Source: Nocardiopsis dassonvillei subsp. dassonvillei DSM 43111 (GTDB lineage: Bacteria > Actinomycetota > Actinomycetes > Streptosporangiales > Streptosporangiaceae). Taken from it: a stretch of DNA of 64,000 nt. The position numbers and the translations under genes are program-made. Under the pieces are notes generated by a model that was not told the origin of the DNA, did no database searches, and saw nothing but the letters and a program-made list of their open reading frames with translations. Below are positions 25,601 through 34,263 of this stretch, one piece after another (position 1 is the stretch's first letter; every line of letters begins with the position of its first letter). The stretch covers positions 620,001-684,000 of the forward strand of contig NC_014211.1 in NCBI RefSeq assembly GCF_000092985.1, in the 5' to 3' direction.

Positions 25601-27680
25601 TGGCGCGCGCCCGGTTGATCCCGGCCATCACCTCGCTGACCCGCTCCAGGATGCGCGTGCGCACCTGGGCGTCGCCGATGTCCAGCGAGCCGACGACCTC
25701 GGTGACCACCTGGAGGCCCTCGGTCTGCTCGGCGATGCGCTCCCCGACCGCCGTCGCCGCGCTGACCGCCCCGATGCCCTCGGCGTCGGCGACCAGTCGC
25801 TCCACCTCGTCGTGGTACCCGGCGAAGGCGTCGTCGCGCTCCAGGAAGGCCACCGTGCGGCGGCCGGTGGCGTCGATCTCCCCGGCGAGCCTGCCGTCCA
25901 GCTCCTCCAGGCGGTCGGTGTCCACGTAGCGCGTCTCGCGCAGCGTGGCCGCCTGCCCCTGGGCGCGGCGCAGCCCGGTCAGCCGCGCCACCCAGCCCTC
26001 CGCCGTGCGCGGGGCCTCCCCGCGGGCGGTGCGGATGAGCGAGGCCGCCTTCTCCTCCGCCTCGGCCAGGGTCTCGGCGGCCTGCCGGGTCAGGGTCTGG
26101 ACGGTCTCGAACTCCTCCAGCACCCGCGCGGCGGTGTCGCGCACCTGCGACAGGGGCGCCGCCAGGTCGCCCAGCTCCTCCTCGCCCAGCCAGTGGAACC
26201 GGTCCGTCACCCGGCGGCAGGCGGCCATGAGCGCCTCGAACACCTCGGTGGAGGGCCGCATGTCCTCGGCCATGCGCGCCACCGACAGGCACTCGGACAC
26301 GCCCCGCACCAGTTCGGCGTTGCCGATCCGCTCCAGCGGGCCCGTCCCCACCGGCTGCGCCGCCGCGTACACGTCCGACGCGTACGGCGTCTGCCACACC
26401 TGCATCGGGTGCACCCGGGTCGGCTCGCCCGAGTTGTCGCGGAACACCGTCATGGTGCCGTCGTCGAACAGGGAGTACCCGTGGCAGACGATCGGGGTGG
26501 CGACCTCCTTGCGGATGGTGTTGTAGGGCAGCAGCAGACTGCGGCCGTCCGCGCGGGAGTGGAAGACGTAGAGCACGTCCTCGCCGTTGGGCGAGCGCAC
26601 CACGCGCTCGAACTCCAGGTCGGTGACGTCGGTGTCGAAGGTCCGCGCCACCCCGGTGGCCAGGTAGTAGCCGCCGGGGAAGATCAGTCCCTGGTCGTCG
26701 GGCAGGCGCTGGCAGGACTGGCCGATGCCGTCGAGGCGCTCGACCTCCTTGGTGCGCGTGTTGAAGACCAGGTGGCGCCACTCGGTCTCGTTGTAGGGCA
26801 GCACGCGCAGCAGGATGAGCGGGCCCACCCGCGCGTGGTGCACCGACGCGTCGGCCAGGCTCTGCAACGGCTCGTCCACGGGCTCGCTGTAGACGCCCTC
26901 GCCGACCTCGGTGTTGTTCTCGACCTTGATGGTGAGGTCGCCGCCGACCGTCTCCACGAACAGCTCGTCGAGGATCGAGATGTGCGGGTGGCGGCCCGCC
27001 ACGTGGTCCTCGCGCGTGGCCTCCACCCACGCGAAGTCGTGCGCGGGCGGAAACACGTGGTCGCGTTCGCCGCGCGCGTCGAGGTAGGCGATCTCGCCCG
27101 TCGGCGACACCGACCACCGCAGCACGCGCACGTCCTCGGTGCGCGGGCCGGTCTGGAACACGGCCAGCAGCCGCTCCTCGACCCGGCGCAGCTGGAGCAG
27201 GCGCGCGTCGCGGTAGTACCGGTAGAGCTGGCCGAAGTCCTGCTGGAACCGCTCGTCGTCGAGCAGCCCGGGGACGGCGCCCCCGTCGGCGTCGGCGAAG
27301 GCGAAGCCGTCGTCGGCGCGCTCGTAGCGGTGCAGCGAGAACACGTCGGGGACGTGGGTCTCCCGCTGCATGCCGATGAACACGTTGTAGCCGAACAGGA
27401 TCACGGCGCCGTCGGCGCCGTCCGCGGCCGGGCGCCCCACGCTCACGATGTCCCGGGGCACGCAGTTGTGCTCGGTGCGCACGCGCTCGGTGCCGAGCAG
27501 GGTCAGCTCGGTGCCGCCGAACACCTCCAGCCGTCGCGCGTTGAGCCGCTCGGTCCGCCGGGCCAGCTCGCCGGTCTGCTCGCGCAGCCGGGCGCGGAGC
27601 ACCTCGTAGGTGCCCGCGTCCAGCGCACGCGCGTCCCCGGCGTCCGGCCCCTCGGTCTCCTGGGGCAGGGCCTCTGTCAC
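22650..27680 (-). CDS. Giant DUF3686-type 'DNA repair' AAA ATPase
   Basis: This 1676-residue protein matches the DUF3686 (so-called DNA repair ATPase) architecture: an N-terminal beta-rich region (about residues 60-420), a long alpha-helical and coiled-coil middle part (about 480-1270), and a C-terminal AAA domain with Walker A PPGYGKTT (K1322) and Walker B MLYLDDIQ (D1384, D1385). A sensor region follows as VCMAGNPYTEQGKRFRIPDM, as in MoxR-like ATPases. The repair label comes from database naming, not proof. The gene lies ten bases after the flotillin-like gene, so the pair is cotranscribed and the ATPase may act at a membrane platform. Confidence 0.85.
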   Translation of the reverse strand: MTEALPQETEGPDAGDARALDAGTYEVLRARLREQTGELARRTERLNARRLEVFGGTELTLLGTERVRTEHNCVPRDIVSVGRPAADGADGAVILFGYNVFIGMQRETHVPDVFSLHRYERADDGFAFADADGGAVPGLLDDERFQQDFGQLYRYYRDARLLQLRRVEERLLAVFQTGPRTEDVRVLRWSVSPTGEIAYLDARGERDHVFPPAHDFAWVEATREDHVAGRHPHISILDELFVETVGGDLTIKVENNTEVGEGVYSEPVDEPLQSLADASVHHARVGPLILLRVLPYNETEWRHLVFNTRTKEVERLDGIGQSCQRLPDDQGLIFPGGYYLATGVARTFDTDVTDLEFERVVRSPNGEDVLYVFHSRADGRSLLLPYNTIRKEVATPIVCHGYSLFDDGTMTVFRDNSGEPTRVHPMQVWQTPYASDVYAAAQPVGTGPLERIGNAELVRGVSECLSVARMAEDMRPSTEVFEALMAACRRVTDRFHWLGEEELGDLAAPLSQVRDTAARVLEEFETVQTLTRQAAETLAEAEEKAASLIRTARGEAPRTAEGWVARLTGLRRAQGQAATLRETRYVDTDRLEELDGRLAGEIDATGRRTVAFLERDDAFAGYHDEVERLVADAEGIGAVSAATAVGERIAEQTEGLQVVTEVVGSLDIGDAQVRTRILERVSEVMAGINRARATLEARRGELLALEGRAEFAAEFALLGQAITGALAAADTPDRCDEQLGRIMLQLENLETRFAEFDDFLGELADKREDVYEAFSTRKQGLVDERARRADRLASSAARVLESVQRRVAALDTLEDVNTYFASDAMVARLRRTSEELRALGETVRAEELDGQILAARQEAGRALRDRADLFEGGAGGETIRLGRHRFAVNTQPIDLTLTPHGGEMSVAITGTDFRAPVTDEGFGRTRHLWDRVLVSESPQVYRAEYLAASVLAAAEEGSEGLTPERLAEADAGEQDGSSLPDLVRGFAEARYDEGYERGVHDHDAARILSVLLRLRAGAGLLRYPGATRAAAQVFWAFGADEERRTAWRTRAGSLARAREVFGVRGSAAVDALRAELAAAVDGFLTDTGLHQEADLDLVGEYLFEEIAAEGPGETGFVTGAGARTLLDRFHRAVDSARESTRRAFEEDLRALDADLNARHQLVAAWLEAFATTLEEVDPGDLPEAAAIELTGGALERYESSAAVAEDVDGLLGSHPRVRERSLELRLDEFLPRTRRFRLEEVPAYRDFQRRRNELVAAERERLRLEEYRPKVMSGFVRNRLLDEAYLPLIGDNLAKQLGAAGDDKRTDQSGLLLLISPPGYGKTTLMEYVASRLGLVFVKVNGPALGHAVTSLDPDEAPDATSRQEVEKISFALEMGANTMLYLDDIQHTNPELLQKFISLCDGQRRMEGVWNGRTRTYDLRGKRFAVCMAGNPYTEQGKRFRIPDMLANRADVYNLGDVLAGREELFALSYVENALTSNPTLAPLSTRSREDVYRFVRMARGDDSVGADQFDHPYSAVEVDRIVSVLRKLLRVQEVVMANNAAYIASAAQSEEARTEPPFRLQGSYRNMNRLAERIVPVMNDAEVEAVIDDHYLGEAQTLTSGAEANLLKLAELRGVMTPEQEARWTEVKEAFRHGRALGGAEDDPMTRAIGAMGLLADRVGEIGTAIGRGRGSGS

Positions 27681-27690
27681 GAAGGTTCCC

Positions 27691-29730
27691 CTACTGCTTG
27701 GCGAGGGCGGAGGCGGGCAGCTGGTCCACGCCCAGCGAGCGGGCGGTGCCGAGCAGGCCGTCGAGTTTGTCGGCCTGCGGGCCGCCCGCGCCGATCAGCT
27801 TGAGCAGCAGCGCGGAGACGGTGAGGTTCTTGACGTCCTCGGTGGACACCGACTCCATCACCCTGCGCATGTCCGCGGCGAAGTCGCCCTCGCCGTTGAG
27901 CCAGTTGCCGCCCAGCGCCTGCACGGTCTTGGAGTTGCCGACGAAGCCGTCCACGGCCTTGCCCAGGCCGATGGAGCCCACCATGCGGTCGAAGAAGGCG
28001 CCGTCGCCGCCGACGATGTTGATGTCGGCGTTCTCCAGGCCGGTGGCCAGCACGGTGGCCTGGGCCTCGGCGACCTCGCGCTGCACGTTGATCCCGGCCA
28101 GGCGGATCTCCTTCTCGGCCTCCAGGCGCAGGCGGTACTCCTCGTGCTCGCGGCTGACCTGGTCCAGGGCGGCCATGGCCTCGGCCTTGTCGGTGAGACC
28201 GGCGGCCTCGGCGCGCAGCTTCTGCTCCACGGCCTCGGCCTCGACGCGGGCCTTCTCGCTGGCCACGGCGGCCTCGGCGCGGCCGACCTTCTCGATGGCC
28301 TCGGCGTCCTGCTGGCGGACCTGCACCTCGGCCAGGCCGGTGGCGGCGGCCTCGGCCTGGATCCCCTCGGCGAGGCGGATCTTGGCGCGGGTGTCCAGTT
28401 CGGCGGCCTGCTGGCGGGCCTCGGCCAGGGTGAGCTCCTCGGCGGCCCGGTGCTTGGCGGCGGCCTCCGCGGCCTCGGCGGCCTTGATGTCCTTGACCAG
28501 GTTCTCCTGGGCCTCGGCCTCGGCCTGGATGATGACGGCCTGGCGGGTGCGCTCGGCCTCCTCGACCGCGCGCAGGCGCTTGATGGCCTCCTCCTGCTCG
28601 GCCACGGTGCGGTCCACGGCGATCCGCTCGCGGACGACGTCGGCGACCTCGCGCTTCTCGGCCTCGACCTCCTTGTCCTTGGCGATGCGGCTCAGCTCGG
28701 TCTCGCGCTCGCGCCCGATGACCTCCAGGAGGCGGTCCTTCTCGATGCGCTCGCTCTCGATGGCGATGACGCGCTCGCGGTTCTTCTCGGCCACCGCGAT
28801 CTCGCGCTGCTGGTTCTGGTGCTGCACGCCCAGGGCCTCGGAGGTGCGGATGTTGGCCGTCTCGGCCTTGAGGCGCTCCTCGGCCTGCACGCGGGCGGTC
28901 TCGGCCTCCTCGCGGGCGCGGATGATCTCGATCTCGCGCTTGGCCTTGGCGGCGGCCTCCTCGCGGCGCTTCTCCAGCTCGGCGAGGGTCTCGGCGGTCT
29001 CGGTGTTCTGCCGGTCGAGTTCCTTGCGGCGGTCGTTCTCGAACTCGTTGGTGCGCTTGTGCTCGATCGCGGTGCGCTCGGTGATCTTGGAGATGCCCTG
29101 CGCGTCGAGGATGTTGTTGGCGTCGTGCTGGTGCAGCGGGGTCTGCTCCAGCTCGTCGATGGCCACGTCCTCCAGGCTGTAGCCGTTGAGGTCGGTGCCG
29201 ATCAGGGAGATGATCGCCTGACGGAACTGCTCGCGGTGCGTGAACAGCTCCTCGAAGTCGAACTGCTTGCCGACGGTCTTGAGGCCCTCGGAGAACTTGG
29301 AGTTGAACAGCTCCTGGAGCGTGTCCTGGTGGCTGGCGCGCTCGGTGCCGATGGACTTGGCGACCTTCTTGACGTCCTCCGCGGTCTCGTTGACCCGGAC
29401 GTAGAAGTACACCTTGATGTCCGCGCGGATGTTGTCCTTGCAGGTCAGGCCCTCACGGCCGCGCCGGTCCACGGTCAGCGTCTTGAGCGAGATGTCCATG
29501 ATCTCGGCCTTGTGCAGGACCGGCAGGACGATCGCGCCCGTGAAGGTGACGTGGACGTCGCGGACCTTGGAGATGATCAGCGCCTTGCCCTGCTCGACCT
29601 TGCGGAACAGGCGGGTGACCATCAGGAGCAGGGCGATGAGGACGACGACGCCGACGGCAAGGGCGACGCCGACGGTCAGGAAGGCCGCGTCCGCGGCCTC
29701 CTGGCCGTTCGCGGTGGCACTCAGCAACAC
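27691..29730 (-). CDS. YqiK/flotillin-like SPFH membrane protein
   Basis: The 679-residue protein has one N-terminal membrane segment (about residues 17-41), then an SPFH domain with VEQGKALIISKVRDVHVTFT and TVDRRGREGLTCKDNIRADI, and from about residue 225 a very long Ala/Glu/Arg-rich coiled coil. The C-terminal 130 residues contain a Gly-rich region typical of flotillins. Flotillins assemble into ring-like scaffolds at the membrane. In E. coli, YqiK is paired with YqiJ; here a YqiJ-like gene lies upstream. The GTG at 29730 has an AGAAAGAGA sequence upstream. Confidence 0.9.
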   Translation of the reverse strand: MLLSATANGQEAADAAFLTVGVALAVGVVVLIALLLMVTRLFRKVEQGKALIISKVRDVHVTFTGAIVLPVLHKAEIMDISLKTLTVDRRGREGLTCKDNIRADIKVYFYVRVNETAEDVKKVAKSIGTERASHQDTLQELFNSKFSEGLKTVGKQFDFEELFTHREQFRQAIISLIGTDLNGYSLEDVAIDELEQTPLHQHDANNILDAQGISKITERTAIEHKRTNEFENDRRKELDRQNTETAETLAELEKRREEAAAKAKREIEIIRAREEAETARVQAEERLKAETANIRTSEALGVQHQNQQREIAVAEKNRERVIAIESERIEKDRLLEVIGRERETELSRIAKDKEVEAEKREVADVVRERIAVDRTVAEQEEAIKRLRAVEEAERTRQAVIIQAEAEAQENLVKDIKAAEAAEAAAKHRAAEELTLAEARQQAAELDTRAKIRLAEGIQAEAAATGLAEVQVRQQDAEAIEKVGRAEAAVASEKARVEAEAVEQKLRAEAAGLTDKAEAMAALDQVSREHEEYRLRLEAEKEIRLAGINVQREVAEAQATVLATGLENADINIVGGDGAFFDRMVGSIGLGKAVDGFVGNSKTVQALGGNWLNGEGDFAADMRRVMESVSTEDVKNLTVSALLLKLIGAGGPQADKLDGLLGTARSLGVDQLPASALAKQ

Positions 29731-29997
29731 GTGGGGGTCTCTTTCTGCAAGGGGATGTGCGTAAGAGGGGGGAAAGCGCGTCGGGAGCGGGGGTGAGGCA
29801 GCGGGGATCCGGCCCCCCGGTCGGGGGCGCTCGACAGATGTGACGCGGCGCGCTCGCGAACGGTTCCGCGTACCACTTTTCCTTTTGCCGGGAGAACGGG
29901 CGGATGGGCGGGTGAGGCGGAGCCCCGGGGGTGCTGTACGGGCGCTCGCGGGTTCCCGCTCCTCGGGCGCTCGCGGAGGCCCCGGGGAGGTATCGGG
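29731..29997. other. Intra-operon gap, 267 bases
   Basis: Separates the YqiJ-like and YqiK-like genes. I find no gene and no clear terminator in it, but an AT-rich stretch near 29870-29890 could hold an internal promoter. Confidence 0.35.
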
Positions 29998-30639
29998 TCA
30001 GCCCTGGCCGGGGTCCAGAGCGGCGTCGAAGTAGGTGACCAGGAAGACGTCCCGCTCGGTGCTGTGGTCGAAGATCAGGGCGGTGCTGCCGACCGGCAGG
30101 ACCTCGCCGCCGGTGGTGCGCACCGGGATGGAGATCGACGCGCCGCCGGCGGTGGTGATCTCGGCCTGGCCGAAGCCCTCGTTGGCCTCGCCGATGCGGA
30201 TCACGCAGGTGCGTCCGACCAGCTCGTTCCTGGAACCGCTGCTGCGGCTGGGCAGGAAGCGCTGCACCGACATGACCAGGCCGCTGGTGACCGCCCACGC
30301 GGCCACGAGCGCGATCAGCAGGACCACCAGGCCCAGGGCGATGAGCAGGGGGGTGGAGGTGGTGTGGAGGAGGCTGGTCATGATGCTTCCCATCATGCTC
30401 ACGAACCAGGCGACGCAGATCAGCGAACTGAGCGCCACGGTGACCGGGACCCTTCCCAGGCCGACCCGGCTCATCAGGGAGTTCAGGCCCGCGGCCTCGC
30501 CCGAGTCGTCCACGCTGTCGAGCGCGTCGGAGCCGGTGGCGCCGACCGAGACGAGCAGCCAGTAGACCGCGACGACGACCAGCAGCGGGGTGAACAGCAC
30601 GGTCGGGAAACCGAAGGCGGTGTCCAGGAACATCCCCAC
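29998..30639 (-). CDS. YqiJ-like membrane protein with OB-fold domain
   Basis: The 213-residue protein has an N-terminal hydrophobic segment (about residues 8-30), two further membrane segments (VTVALSSLICVAWFVSMMGS and ALGLVVLLIALVAAWAVTSG), and a C-terminal OB-fold-like domain of about 70 residues (ELVGRTCVIRIGEANEGFGQ onward, ending in VFLVTYFDAALDPGQG). This is the YqiJ/NfeD-like arrangement that accompanies flotillins. The ATG at 30639 opens the three-gene operon; the DGPF gene lies divergently upstream. Confidence 0.8.
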   Translation of the reverse strand: MGMFLDTAFGFPTVLFTPLLVVVAVYWLLVSVGATGSDALDSVDDSGEAAGLNSLMSRVGLGRVPVTVALSSLICVAWFVSMMGSIMTSLLHTTSTPLLIALGLVVLLIALVAAWAVTSGLVMSVQRFLPSRSSGSRNELVGRTCVIRIGEANEGFGQAEITTAGGASISIPVRTTGGEVLPVGSTALIFDHSTERDVFLVTYFDAALDPGQG

Positions 30640-31017
30640 CCGTCATCCTCCTCCGCGCCGCACCGTGCCGGAACTCTACCGAACCGCCCTCTTCGCGACA
30701 CGGGCGGGCGTCCCCTTGGCCGTTTGCGGCCACCGGGACGCGTCGCGGACCCGGCGGGCGTCCGCCGGGCGGCTGCGGTGACGACGCGACCGACGCCGGA
30801 CACGGTCGGGGAGGGAGCGGAGGCAGGCGGGTGACGCGGTTCCCCACGGTGCCCGGGGGTGTGTTCGCTGCTCAGGGGCCCGGTGCGCGGTACGGCGGGG
30901 GCGCGGAGAAAATCTTTCGGGAAAAAATCCGGGGAGGTGTCGATCCGGCCCGGTGCCGTTCGACGTGTGGATGAGAGCGGGGGAACGGACCCCCACACCG
31001 CACGAGAGGCGAACACC
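30640..31017. other. Divergent promoter region, about 380 bases
   Basis: Separates the yqiJ-like operon and the DGPF gene. Apart from the ECF-type promoter at 30938-30964, I see no gene in it. Confidence 0.5.
30938..30964 (+). promoter_or_regulatory. ECF42-type promoter of the DGPF gene
   Basis: TGTCGA at 30938-30943 and CGAC at 30961-30964 are 17 bases apart. This fits the TGTCGA (-35) and CGA(T/C) (-10) pattern described for ECF42 sigma factors, whose usual target is the DGPF gene that follows here. Confidence 0.65.
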
Positions 31018-31458
31018 ATGCGCTACATGATGACGATCATGTCCACGCCCGAGGCCGAGGCCGTCGACTACGAGCCCAGCCCGGAGGTCTTCGAGGCGAT
31101 GGCCGCCTACAACGAGCAGATGGTCAAGGCCGGTGTCCTGCTCGCCGGGGACGGCCTGGCCCCCGCCTCCGAGGCGACCCGGGTCACCTTCAGCAACGGC
31201 GACGCGACCGTCACCGACGGGCCCTTCGCCGAGGCCAAGGAGTTCGTCGCCGGGTACTGGGTCCTCCAGGTGTCCTCGCACGAGGAGGCCGTGGAGTGGG
31301 CCAAGCGCTGCCCGCACCCGCCGGAGGGCGACGACACGGAGATGAGCCTGGTGCTGCGGCGGATCTTCGACACCGACGACTTCGGCGACGAGATGCCCGA
31401 GCACCTCAAGGAGCGCGAGCGCGAGCTGCGCGCCGAGGGGTACTCGCACGGCGGCTGA
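31018..31458 (+). CDS. YCII/DGPF-domain protein
   Basis: The 146-residue protein is a YCII-like dimeric alpha-beta barrel: MRYMMTIMSTPEAEAVDYEP, the DGPF motif in VTDGPFAEAKEFVAGYWVLQ, and an EAVEWAKRCPHPP helix. DGPF proteins are the regular genomic partners of ECF42 sigma factors and their biochemical role is not known. GAGAGGCG precedes the ATG at 31018. It lies 145 bases before the sigma factor gene and is the probable regulon member. Confidence 0.9.
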   Translation: MRYMMTIMSTPEAEAVDYEPSPEVFEAMAAYNEQMVKAGVLLAGDGLAPASEATRVTFSNGDATVTDGPFAEAKEFVAGYWVLQVSSHEEAVEWAKRCPHPPEGDDTEMSLVLRRIFDTDDFGDEMPEHLKERERELRAEGYSHGG

Positions 31459-31603
31459 CCCGCACGTGCCGGTGCGGCCCGCGGTGCTCCCGGGCACCCG
31501 CGGGCCGCAGCCCGTTCCGGGCGTCGCGTACGGCCCGCTCGGCGGTCGGCGACGCCCGCCGCGCGTGCTTGCGGTGGGCTGCCCGCGGTGCTGAGATTGC
31601 CCC

Positions 31604-32866
31604 GTGAGCCACACCGACGCCACGCGCGCGGTCGAGGCGGTCTGGCGTATCGAGTCGGCCCGTCTCGTCGCAGCGCTCACCCGCATGGTCGGCGACGTCG
31701 GCCTCGCCGAGGAGTTCGCCCAGGACGCGCTGGTCAGCGCACTGGAGAAGTGGCCCGGCGACGGGGTTCCCGACAACCCCGGCGCCTGGCTGACCACCGT
31801 CGCCAAGCGCCGCGTGCTCGACCGCTGGCGCCGCGACGAGCGCTTCCAGCGGCGCATGGCCGACCTCGGCCGCGAGATCGCCGAGCACGACGGGCAGGCC
31901 GAGTTCGACGCCGTCCTGGAGGAGGACTTCGGAGACGACCTCCTGCGGCTGATGTTCGTGTGCTGCCACCCGGTGCTGTCCACCGAGGCCCGCGTCGCGC
32001 TCACCCTGCGCCTGCTCGGCGGGCTCACCACCGACGAGATCGCCCGGGCCTTCCTGGTGCCCGAGTCCACCGTCGCCCAGCGCATCGTGCGCGCCAAGCG
32101 CACCCTGGCCAAGAGGAAAGTGCCCTTCGAGGTGCCCGTCGGCGAGGACCGCGACGCCCGGGTGGCCTCCGTGCTGGAGGTCGTCTACCTGGTGTTCAAC
32201 GAGGGCTACACCGCCACCTCGGGTACGGAGTGGACGCGCCCCACGCTGTGCGAGGAGGCCATGCGCCTGGGCCGCGTGCTCGCCCAACTGCTGCCCGGGG
32301 AGTGCGAGGCGCACGGGCTGGTGGCGCTGATGGAGCTGCACGCCTCGCGGCTGCGCGCCCGCGTCGGGCCGGGCGGGGAACCCGTCCCCCTGGCCGAGCA
32401 GAACCGCGCGCTCTGGGACCGCCTGCTCATCACGCGCGGGATGGAGGCCCTGTTCAGGGCACTGCCGCCGGACCGGAGCCAGCCCGGCGGTCCCTACGTG
32501 CTCCAAGCGGCCATCGCGGCCGAACACGCCAGGGCGGTCACCGCCGCGGACACCGACTGGACGGTCATCGCCGGGCTGTACCTGGCCCTGGTCAGGGTCA
32601 CCGGCTCGCCGGTCGTGGAGCTGAACCGGGCGGTGGCGGTGTCGATGGCCTCGGGCCCGGAGACCGCGCTGGAGATCGTGGACGCGCTGCGGGACCAGCC
32701 GGGGATGGGCGACTACCACCTGCTGCCCTCCGTGCGCGGCGACCTGCTCGTGCGGCTGGACCGCCGGGCCGAGGCCCGCGCCGAGTTCGAGCGCGCGGCC
32801 TCCCTGACCCGCAACGAGCGCGAGCGCTCGCTGCTCCTGGACCGCGCCCGCGGCTGCGAGGACTGA
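31604..32866 (+). CDS. ECF42-type RNA polymerase sigma factor with C-terminal extension
   Basis: The 420-residue protein has ECF sigma regions 2 and 4: VEAVWRIESARLVAALTRMV and NPGAWLTTVAKRRVLDRWRR in region 2 (about residues 10-80), and LRLLGGLTTDEIARAFLVPE with ESTVAQRIVRAKRTLAK in region 4 (about 135-170). A helical TPR-like extension of over 200 residues follows, with EALFRALPPDRSQPGG and SLLLDRARGCED at the end. This extension and the neighbouring DGPF gene identify ECF42. No anti-sigma factor is nearby; the extension is thought to replace it. The GTG at 31604 lacks a clear ribosome binding site. Confidence 0.9.
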   Translation: MSHTDATRAVEAVWRIESARLVAALTRMVGDVGLAEEFAQDALVSALEKWPGDGVPDNPGAWLTTVAKRRVLDRWRRDERFQRRMADLGREIAEHDGQAEFDAVLEEDFGDDLLRLMFVCCHPVLSTEARVALTLRLLGGLTTDEIARAFLVPESTVAQRIVRAKRTLAKRKVPFEVPVGEDRDARVASVLEVVYLVFNEGYTATSGTEWTRPTLCEEAMRLGRVLAQLLPGECEAHGLVALMELHASRLRARVGPGGEPVPLAEQNRALWDRLLITRGMEALFRALPPDRSQPGGPYVLQAAIAAEHARAVTAADTDWTVIAGLYLALVRVTGSPVVELNRAVAVSMASGPETALEIVDALRDQPGMGDYHLLPSVRGDLLVRLDRRAEARAEFERAASLTRNERERSLLLDRARGCED

Positions 32867-33525
32867 CCGGGCCGGGGACCACGCCGTCGGGGTCTCCCGC
32901 CGACGGAAGGACACGGGGGCTCGGCGGGCGGGGACCCCTCCAGGTCACCGAACCTGCGCCGGGTGAGCTCGTCCACGGTGTCGGCTGGCTCGTCGGCGTC
33001 CGGCCGGGGCGCGCGGGGGCTCGCGGCGGCGCTGACGCCGCGGCTGGTCCCGGACACGACCCAGGCCACCACACGAGGCCACGCCCGGTCCCGGTCGCTC
33101 GGACGCTCCGCCCCGTAACCGCGCGGGTGGCCGGAAGCGGCCATTCCCGCAAAGGCCGATGCCTTTTCCGGCTGTGCGCGGAAGGCTGTGATGGCGTCTT
33201 TTCCCCCGGGGGCGCATAACGAAAGTCAGGGCGCGTACTGACGAAGGATGTGTCGGCGGTCGCGCTGTCCGTCCTTCTCTCTCGAACGCTTTCTCCGATC
33301 GGTGCGCTCTCGTGGTGGATGGCGCATATCCGATGGACTGAGCGGTGTGCAACCCACGAAAGTCATGCTCTCCGGTTTCCTGTCGGGCTCGTGATTCATC
33401 GCTCGTGGAACGAAAGGATCCTTATTAGGATTCTCGCGGAACCCCGGCGGGGAACGCGGAAAGGAGAATGGCCGTGTCTCTCGCTGAAGGTGTTTTCCAT
33501 TACTCCTCCGACGAGAGCGAAGTGC
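32867..33525. other. Gene-free stretch of about 660 bases
   Basis: The second half (33200-33520) is clearly less GC-rich and contains the palindrome-like ATCCT-TATT-AGGAT at 33419-33432. No reading frame with coding character is seen. It probably holds the promoter of the ABC transporter. Confidence 0.45.
33419..33432. promoter_or_regulatory. Inverted repeat ATCCT-N4-AGGAT
   Basis: Short perfect inverted repeat in the AT-rich region about 95 bases upstream of the ABC ATPase start; operator candidate only. Confidence 0.3.
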
Positions 33526-34263
33526 ATGCCAGCGATCGAGATAAGGAACGTGTCCAAGACGTTCCGCGGCCAGCGGGCCGTTGACCACGTCTCCTTCACG
33601 GTGGAGCCCCGCACGGTCACCGGCTTCCTGGGCCCCAACGGCGCGGGCAAGACCACCACCCTGCGGTGCCTGCTCGGCCTGGTCCGCCCCGACAGCGGCG
33701 AGGGGCTGGTCAACGGCCGCGCCTACACGAGCCTGCCCAACCCGCTGACCGAGGTCGGCGCGGTGCTGGAGGCCACCAACCTGCACCCGGGGCGCACCGG
33801 CCGCAACCACCTGCGCGTCATGTGCGACGCCGCGGGCCTGCCCCTCTCCCGTGCCGACGAGGTGCTGGACGAGGTCGGGATCACCGGTGCCGGGAACAAG
33901 CGGGTCGGCGGCTACTCGATGGGCATGCGCCAGCGCCTGTCACTGGCCGGGGCGCTCCTGGGCGATCCCCGGGTGCTGATCCTGGACGAGCCCGCCAACG
34001 GACTGGACCCGGAGGGCATCGAGTGGCTCCGCCGGTTCCTGCGCCGCCAGGCCCACGACAGGGGCGTCGCCGTCCTCGTGTCCAGCCACGTCCTGGCCGA
34101 GGTCGAACAGACCGTCGACAACGTCGTCATCATCGCCAGGGGCCGCCTGGTCCACCAGGGGACCCTCGGCGAACTCACCGGCAACGGGGAGAGCCTGCAC
34201 GACGCCTTCCTCCGCCTCACCGCCTCGGGGACGGCCGCCCACCCGCTTGGAGACCGCCAGTGA
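33526..34263 (+). CDS. ABC transporter ATPase (DrrA/BcrA-type)
   Basis: The 245-residue ATPase has Walker A GPNGAGKTTT (about residues 34-43), the signature YSMGMRQRLSLAGALLG and Walker B VLILDEPANGLDPEG. The N-terminus MPAIEIRNVSKTFRGQRAVD is typical for ABC-2 exporters. I chose the ATG at 33526 because the family starts directly before this strand. Its stop overlaps the permease start (GTGA), so the two form one exporter. The substrate is unknown; relatives export antibiotics or peptides. Confidence 0.9.
   Translation: MPAIEIRNVSKTFRGQRAVDHVSFTVEPRTVTGFLGPNGAGKTTTLRCLLGLVRPDSGEGLVNGRAYTSLPNPLTEVGAVLEATNLHPGRTGRNHLRVMCDAAGLPLSRADEVLDEVGITGAGNKRVGGYSMGMRQRLSLAGALLGDPRVLILDEPANGLDPEGIEWLRRFLRRQAHDRGVAVLVSSHVLAEVEQTVDNVVIIARGRLVHQGTLGELTGNGESLHDAFLRLTASGTAAHPLGDRQ

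Noticed and set aside
22776..27803. A 1675-codon plus-strand frame opposite the giant ATPase
   Set aside because: It is the mirror of the real gene: in high-GC DNA the opposite strand of a long gene often stays open. Its translation is rich in Arg, Val, Gly and His with no domain, while the minus strand has Walker motifs.
27610..29796. A 728-codon plus-strand frame opposite the flotillin-like gene
   Set aside because: Leu/Gly/Ala-rich reading caused by the repetitive coiled-coil codons on the other strand.
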